Positions 62,901 to 64,000 of a stretch of 64,000 nucleotides of DNA are shown one piece after another. The notes under the pieces are model-generated. The model was given only the letters and a program-made list of their open reading frames with translations. It was not told the origin of the DNA and made no database searches. How positions within the stretch are numbered: position 1 is the stretch's first letter; each line of letters opens with the position of its first letter. A program made the position numbers and the translations under genes. Origin of the DNA: Ectocarpus siliculosus (taxonomy: Eukaryota > Sar > Phaeophyceae > Ectocarpales > Ectocarpaceae); contig FN649752.1 of the NCBI GenBank assembly GCA_000310025.1, forward strand, positions 673,550 to 737,549. The letters run 5' to 3'.

Positions 62901-64000
62901 AGGTCACGGAGGAGCGAGACGGCGTGGCAGCCGACGACGTGCCATCTCCGGCGTTGGCCACGGAGACCACTGCGGCCGCCGTCACCGAGCCGGTCCTGTC
63001 AGGCACTGGTGATGTTGTGCCGGAGGTTGTGGTCGACGTGGCAGGTCCGTTGTTGGAAGTCGAGGCGGTGTCAGAGGTGGGCGAGGTAGCGGCGAAGACG
63101 TCTGGTACTGGTGGTGACGACGCAGACCCTTCTATGTCATCGCTGGTGGATGATTTGTCTCCGGTGGGGCCGGAGGAAGCAGAGGCGGTGGAGTTGGATG
63201 GTGGTGCTGTCGAGGCGCCGATCGAGGTGAGTGTGTGGAGTATTATTGTTGTTTTTAGCCCCGGCAGTTGTTGGGTATTGTTGATCGAGGTGGAAACGAA
63301 TTCTGGTGTTGCGAGGCGTTGTCAGCGTCGGGCCGTTACTGTGGCAGCGATGAAGACGTTCGACATTGGCCAATGACGACGACGTAGCTTTGTGGGTCGA
63401 CCAGTCAACCCCCTCGTTTATCTTACCGGTTGGTGTCCGTGGCTCTCTATTGCTATGGTACGCCGCGGCGTGACGTCCTCTTTTTCCCGCTGTCGCTCTG
63501 TTGAACCCTGTACGTACAATTTCTGCAGGATCTCGAGGCGTCACCCTCCGATCAACCAAGTTCGGGTTCGGCGGGAGCCGCCCCCATCGATGATGTCCCG
63601 GTGACTGCCGTGGCGGAGCCGTCTGTGTCCGCGACGACTGAGGAGACACGGAAGCAGGCAGACGGCGAGACCGCCGGGAAAGTTCTGTCGAGCACGGCTG
63701 GAGATGTGGATGTCGCTGAGAAGGCGCCGGTGTCGGCGGGGTTGGTGTCCGCGCTGGTATCGGCGCTCGAGGAGAGTTCGGCGGTGCCACCGGAGGAAGA
63801 GGCGGCCGCCCCATCCGTGGACAAGGTACTACCGTCAACCACCGACGACTGTTGTCCCACAGCTCCTGTGGAGGCGACGTCCGTTGTAGACGGTGCATCG
63901 GTGGTCGTTGAAGCGGCCGCTGTGGACCCTGCGGCTGCGGCGTCGAGCGTGCCAGAACCAACTTCGGCCGTCGTGGACGAGGTAGCCGAACCGGCGGAGG
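29465..64000 (+). CDS. Giant modular protein with tandem exon repeats, 3' end beyond window
   Basis: One plus-strand gene: exons 29465-30326, 32083-33557, 34170-34850 and 36015-36866, then 24 repeat-unit exons from 37098 to the window end. All 27 junctions in view are phase-compatible (the first is phase 1, all others phase 0). About 23.5 kb is coding, about 7,840 codons, still open at 64000. Each repeat unit is an acidic, Val/Ala/Glu/Pro/Ser/Thr-rich segment of about 270-284 residues with few Lys, Arg or aromatic residues. It starts (D/V)(V/I)GG, then AP(I/S)D(V/D)VP, ETPKQ(A/T)D, SALVSALE, TSVVDDASV, VDEVPEP, EPVLSG, and ends near GEAPIE. No catalytic domain or confirmed membrane anchor is visible, and I do not recognise the protein. 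Structural, cell-surface or scaffold roles are guesses. Conserved open frames and in-frame indels argue that it is expressed and under selection. Confidence 0.75.
30327..32082 (+). other. Intron 1 of the giant gene
   Basis: 1,756 nt, GTGAGG to CTGGTAG, phase 1. It ends after a C/T-rich tract (32028-32062). The split codon rejoins as GTC. Short ORFs inside have no support. Confidence 0.5.
32083..33557 (+). CDS. Giant gene, exon 2
   Basis: Acceptor GTGTCTGGTAG|TCGAG; donor GCTCCAG|GTGAAA, phase 0 out. 1,475 nt. It encodes a Ser/Pro start, then LDGGAAFSRVFGALKAAG, a long Glu/Asp run (32225-32325), SAVSRLRQMFERSDGKKR, SVHKFFFGSRTKKDAAPK, and about 330 residues of Val/Ala/Glu-rich sequence like the later repeats. 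Its last codons (DEAPLQ) match the unit ending GEAPIE, so it is probably a distant relative of the units. Confidence 0.7.
34170..34850 (+). CDS. Giant gene, exon 3
   Basis: Acceptor CGTCCTTGTCACAG|GGAGCC; donor GGCCAG|GTGAGG. 227 codons, phase 0 in and out. Acidic Ala/Val/Pro/Glu-rich sequence with two copies of a VPAI/LE(K/V)A-type motif (about 34375-34470). It shows no full repeat unit but a similar composition. Confidence 0.7.
34851..36014 (+). other. Intron 3 with tandem duplication and (CT)n tract
   Basis: 1,164 nt. It contains an 85-bp tandem duplication (GACTGTTGTTTT(T/G)CACTCACGCG at about 35260 and again at about 35345, continuing into TATCAATACATC and GTGCGCAC). It also contains a dinucleotide (CT)n tract of about 34 units at 35868-35935, about 80 bp before the acceptor TATTTTCAG. 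Confidence 0.75.
36015..36866 (+). CDS. Giant gene, exon 4 (first GC donor)
   Basis: Acceptor CGTATTTTCAG|GAGAGC; the donor GATCGAG|GCGAGTGTC is a GC donor. 284 codons, phase 0. Residues STVARLRLMYEKKKVKR form a basic patch in otherwise acidic sequence. The ending (GEATIE) matches the repeat-unit ending, so this looks like the most diverged member or founder of the array. Confidence 0.7.
37098..37949 (+). CDS. Repeat unit 1
   Basis: Acceptor TATTTCTGCAG|GACGTC; donor ATCGAG|GTGAGTTTG (GT). 284 codons. First complete unit of the array. Compared with later units it has PRPKKAD in place of TPKQAD, and the STGEVTEEPEGTKAD form of the middle segment. Confidence 0.75.
38254..39078 (+). CDS. Repeat unit 2
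   Basis: Acceptor ACGCATTTGCAG|GCC; donor ATCAAG|GCGAGT (GC). 275 codons. It lacks nine codons near its start relative to unit 1 (the VPSSTAED segment), an in-frame loss. Its middle segment resembles unit 1 most closely. Confidence 0.75.
39374..40219 (+). CDS. Repeat unit 3
   Basis: Acceptor CGTCCTGCAG|GACCTT; GC donor. 282 codons. First unit with the GGVPEEPEGAEADAMPC middle segment, shared with units 7, 11, 13 and 16. The intron that follows is the prototype for those after units 7, 9, 11, 13 and 16. Confidence 0.75.
40534..41349 (+). CDS. Repeat unit 4 (class A)
   Basis: Acceptor TTTTGTTTAG|GACATC; GC donor. 272 codons. Prototype of class A (units 4, 8, 10, 12, 14, 17), marked by the start DIGGTPSEQP and the segment TDVVPSSVEADD. 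Confidence 0.75.
41671..42492 (+). CDS. Repeat unit 5 (class B)
   Basis: Acceptor GCGTTCTGCAG|GTCGTG; GC donor. 274 codons. Class B, marked by VVGGATSDQP and PSCSGEVTEERDG. It is the only class-B unit besides unit 9 that keeps a GC donor. Confidence 0.75.
42802..43626 (+). CDS. Repeat unit 6 (class B)
   Basis: Acceptor AACTTTCTGCAG|GTAGTC; donor ATCGAG|GTGAGTGTGTGG (GT). 275 codons. The base after the usual TG of the intronic stop differs (TGG), so an unspliced message would read 19 codons into the intron instead of four. Confidence 0.75.
43925..44746 (+). CDS. Repeat unit 7 (class C)
   Basis: Acceptor ACAATTTCTGTAG|GATCTC; GC donor. 274 codons. Class C start DLEVSPSNQLSSGS. It lacks the EPSVP segment found after TAVA in other units. 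The duplicate of this unit is unit 16. Confidence 0.75.
45058..45864 (+). CDS. Repeat unit 8 (class A)
   Basis: Acceptor TTTTGTTCAG|GACATC; GC donor. 269 codons. Two in-frame losses relative to unit 4: six bases at about 45210 (VP of DVPSS) and three bases at about 45317. Confidence 0.75.
46246..47070 (+). CDS. Repeat unit 9 (class B)
   Basis: Acceptor AACTTTCTGCAG|GTAGTC as in unit 6, but with a GC donor and a downstream intron of the unit-3 kind. The exon's first two thirds follow unit 6, while its end (ESEAAELDGG) follows other classes. It is a recombinant unit. Confidence 0.75.
47379..48194 (+). CDS. Repeat unit 10 (class A)
   Basis: Acceptor TTTTGTTCAG|GACATC; GC donor. 272 codons. Carries the class-A variant SSGPIACVTVADEVPEP shared with units 12 and 14. 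Confidence 0.75.
48510..49361 (+). CDS. Repeat unit 11 (class D)
   Basis: Acceptor GTTTCGTTCAG|GACGTC; GC donor. 284 codons. Has a nine-base in-frame insertion giving VVDEMDEVLPS. Its translation is identical to that of unit 13. Confidence 0.75.
49676..50491 (+). CDS. Repeat unit 12 (class A)
   Basis: Acceptor TTTTGTTCAG|GACATC; GC donor. 272 codons. Near-identical to unit 14 up to about 50212, then switches to a different end (VPEAVVDVATPVLEV). Confidence 0.75.
50807..51658 (+). CDS. Repeat unit 13 (class D)
   Basis: Copy of unit 11 displaced by exactly 2,297 bp, with the same acceptor, GC donor and nine-base insertion. 284 codons. Confidence 0.75.
51973..52788 (+). CDS. Repeat unit 14 (class A)
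   Basis: Copy of unit 12 displaced by 2,297 bp up to about 52509, after which it follows the unit-8 kind of ending (LVVEVTATVAEEPVLSG). GC donor. 272 codons. Confidence 0.75.
53110..53712 (+). CDS. Repeat unit 15 (class B, internally deleted)
   Basis: Acceptor GCGTTCTGCAG|GTCGTG; GT donor. Only 201 codons. Relative to unit 5, 222 nt (74 codons) are missing just after the first seven bases of the exon. The join lies at GTCGTGG|TATCGG with TGG microhomology. The reading frame and both splice sites survive. Confidence 0.75.
54011..54832 (+). CDS. Repeat unit 16 (class C)
   Basis: Acceptor ACAATTTCTGTAG|GGACTC; GC donor. 274 codons. Close copy of unit 7, about 10,086 bp away, with the same preceding intron. 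Confidence 0.75.
55147..55962 (+). CDS. Repeat unit 17 (class A, divergent end)
   Basis: Acceptor TTTTGTTCAG|GACATC; GC donor. 272 codons. The first two thirds are ordinary class A. The last third (VIDVPPPVLEFTPIVEAGTV, then FVEEEDPSITAL) is the most divergent ending in the array. Confidence 0.75.
56281..57108 (+). CDS. Repeat unit 18 (class B)
   Basis: Acceptor GCGTTCTGCAG|GTCGTG; donor ATCGAG|GTGAGTGTGTGA (GT). 276 codons. From here to the window end GT donors predominate. Confidence 0.75.
57430..58254 (+). CDS. Repeat unit 19 (class E)
   Basis: Acceptor CATTGTCCAG|GTCGTC; GT donor. 275 codons. First class-E unit (19, 21, 22, 23), marked by VVG(S/G)APSDQ(L/P)TPVA. Confidence 0.75.
58558..59787 (+). 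CDS. Repeat unit 20 (class C, one and a half units)
   Basis: Acceptor ATTTCTGCAG|GATCTC; donor ATCGAG|GCGAGTATG (GC). 410 codons, 135 more than usual. Near 59041 the sequence returns to the start of a unit (AIDAVPVSAMAEETPKQ) and runs through SALLSALE, DDCSPTAP and TSVVDD a second time. Confidence 0.75.
60110..60934 (+). CDS. Repeat unit 21 (class E)
   Basis: Acceptor CAATTGTCCAG|GTCGTC; GT donor. 275 codons. Its end carries the variant VVSGDDADPSMPSL. Confidence 0.75.
61256..62080 (+). CDS. Repeat unit 22 (class E)
   Basis: Acceptor CATTGTCCAG|GTCGTC; donor ATCGAG|GTGAGTGTATGA (GT). 275 codons. Units 21-23 with their introns form a third young stretch of the array, but at a lower identity than units 11-14. 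Confidence 0.75.
62402..63226 (+). CDS. Repeat unit 23 (class E)
   Basis: Acceptor CATTGTCCAG|GTCGTC; donor ATCGAG|GTGAGTGTGTGG (GT). 275 codons. As at unit 6, the intronic stop is lost to TGG, so an unspliced message reads on to 63376. Confidence 0.75.
63529..64000 (+). CDS. Repeat unit 24 (class C), cut by window end
   Basis: Acceptor ATTTCTGCAG|GATCTC. Open to the last base. Resembles the first half of unit 20. The array therefore continues beyond the window. Confidence 0.75.

Larger units (their letters stand above)
37950..63528 (+). other. Repeated introns between units
   Basis: Twenty-three introns, mostly 260-320 bp and homologous to one another. They share a late block with (C/A)GC(T/A)TTGACAT(G/T/C), a good branch-point candidate about 55-70 nt before the acceptor, followed by CTCG(T/C)TCTTCCGC and CTGTCGCTCTG as pyrimidine tract, and finally the class-specific acceptors TTCTGCAG, TTTGTTCAG, TTCTGTAG or TTGTCCAG. 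An early block reads GTGTGTGAAGTG. That the introns as well as the exons are repeated shows that whole intron-exon cassettes were duplicated. Confidence 0.7.

Noticed and set aside
37080-63376. Each repeat unit as a separate gene with its own ATG
   Set aside because: Apparent starts lie in the intron upstream of the acceptor, differ between units (some are only GTG or CTG), and lack conservation, whereas the acceptor, exon body and donor are conserved with constant phase.
37115-63961. Antisense ORFs of 130-335 codons along the array
   Set aside because: They mirror the sense codons, repeat with the array and show no splice signals or domains. Best explained by GC-rich codon use.

Overview
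This window looks like nuclear DNA of a complex eukaryote, most likely a stramenopile and plausibly a brown alga (Ectocarpus-like). That is an inference. The grounds are GC-rich coding sequence in many phase-consistent exons, introns of 0.1-1.8 kb with GT-AG (and here also GC-AG) borders, abundant CAG/CCG-type microsatellites, interstitial TTAGGG units, and the C-terminal remnant of a LINE reverse transcriptase. There are no bacterial-style operons, ribosome binding sites or phage genes. I saw no tRNA, rRNA or CRISPR array.

Layout. Positions 1-5.4 kb hold no gene I can support, only a diverged direct-repeat pair and microsatellites. On the minus strand, 13366 to 5422, is a nine-exon gene for a multi-pass membrane protein of unknown family. 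All proposed splice phases agree and give about 1,463 codons before the stop. Also on the minus strand, 21266 to 15846, are seven exons of a class-3 lipase of the sn-1-specific diacylglycerol lipase (DAGL) type, with the full Ser-Asp-His triad visible. Its N-terminal exons were not found. From 21.3 to 29.4 kb the DNA is gene-poor: a minisatellite of about 52 bp, telomere-like repeats, a decayed LINE tail and a few orphan ORFs.

From 29465 to the end of the window (64000, still open) lies the outstanding feature: one plus-strand giant modular gene. Four unique upstream exons are followed by 24 tandem repeat units, the last cut by the window edge. Each unit is one phase-0/phase-0 exon, usually 807-852 nt (269-284 codons), coding for an acidic, Val/Ala/Glu/Pro/Ser/Thr-rich segment, preceded by an intron of about 260-320 bp that is itself repeated. 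Every exon is open and every indel examined is a multiple of three. About 23.5 kb of coding sequence (about 7,840 codons) is visible. Sixteen of the 24 donor sites from exon 4 through unit 23 read GAG (or AAG)|GCGAGT instead of GTGAGT, so the gene would depend on serial GC-AG splicing. Failure to splice usually ends translation four codons later.

The array also records its own evolution: a near-identical 2,297-bp two-unit duplication, an older multi-unit block copied about 10.1 kb away, chimeric introns from unequal recombination, one unit shortened by an in-frame 222-nt deletion and one lengthened by an internal 405-nt duplication. No function can be assigned to the giant protein from sequence alone.
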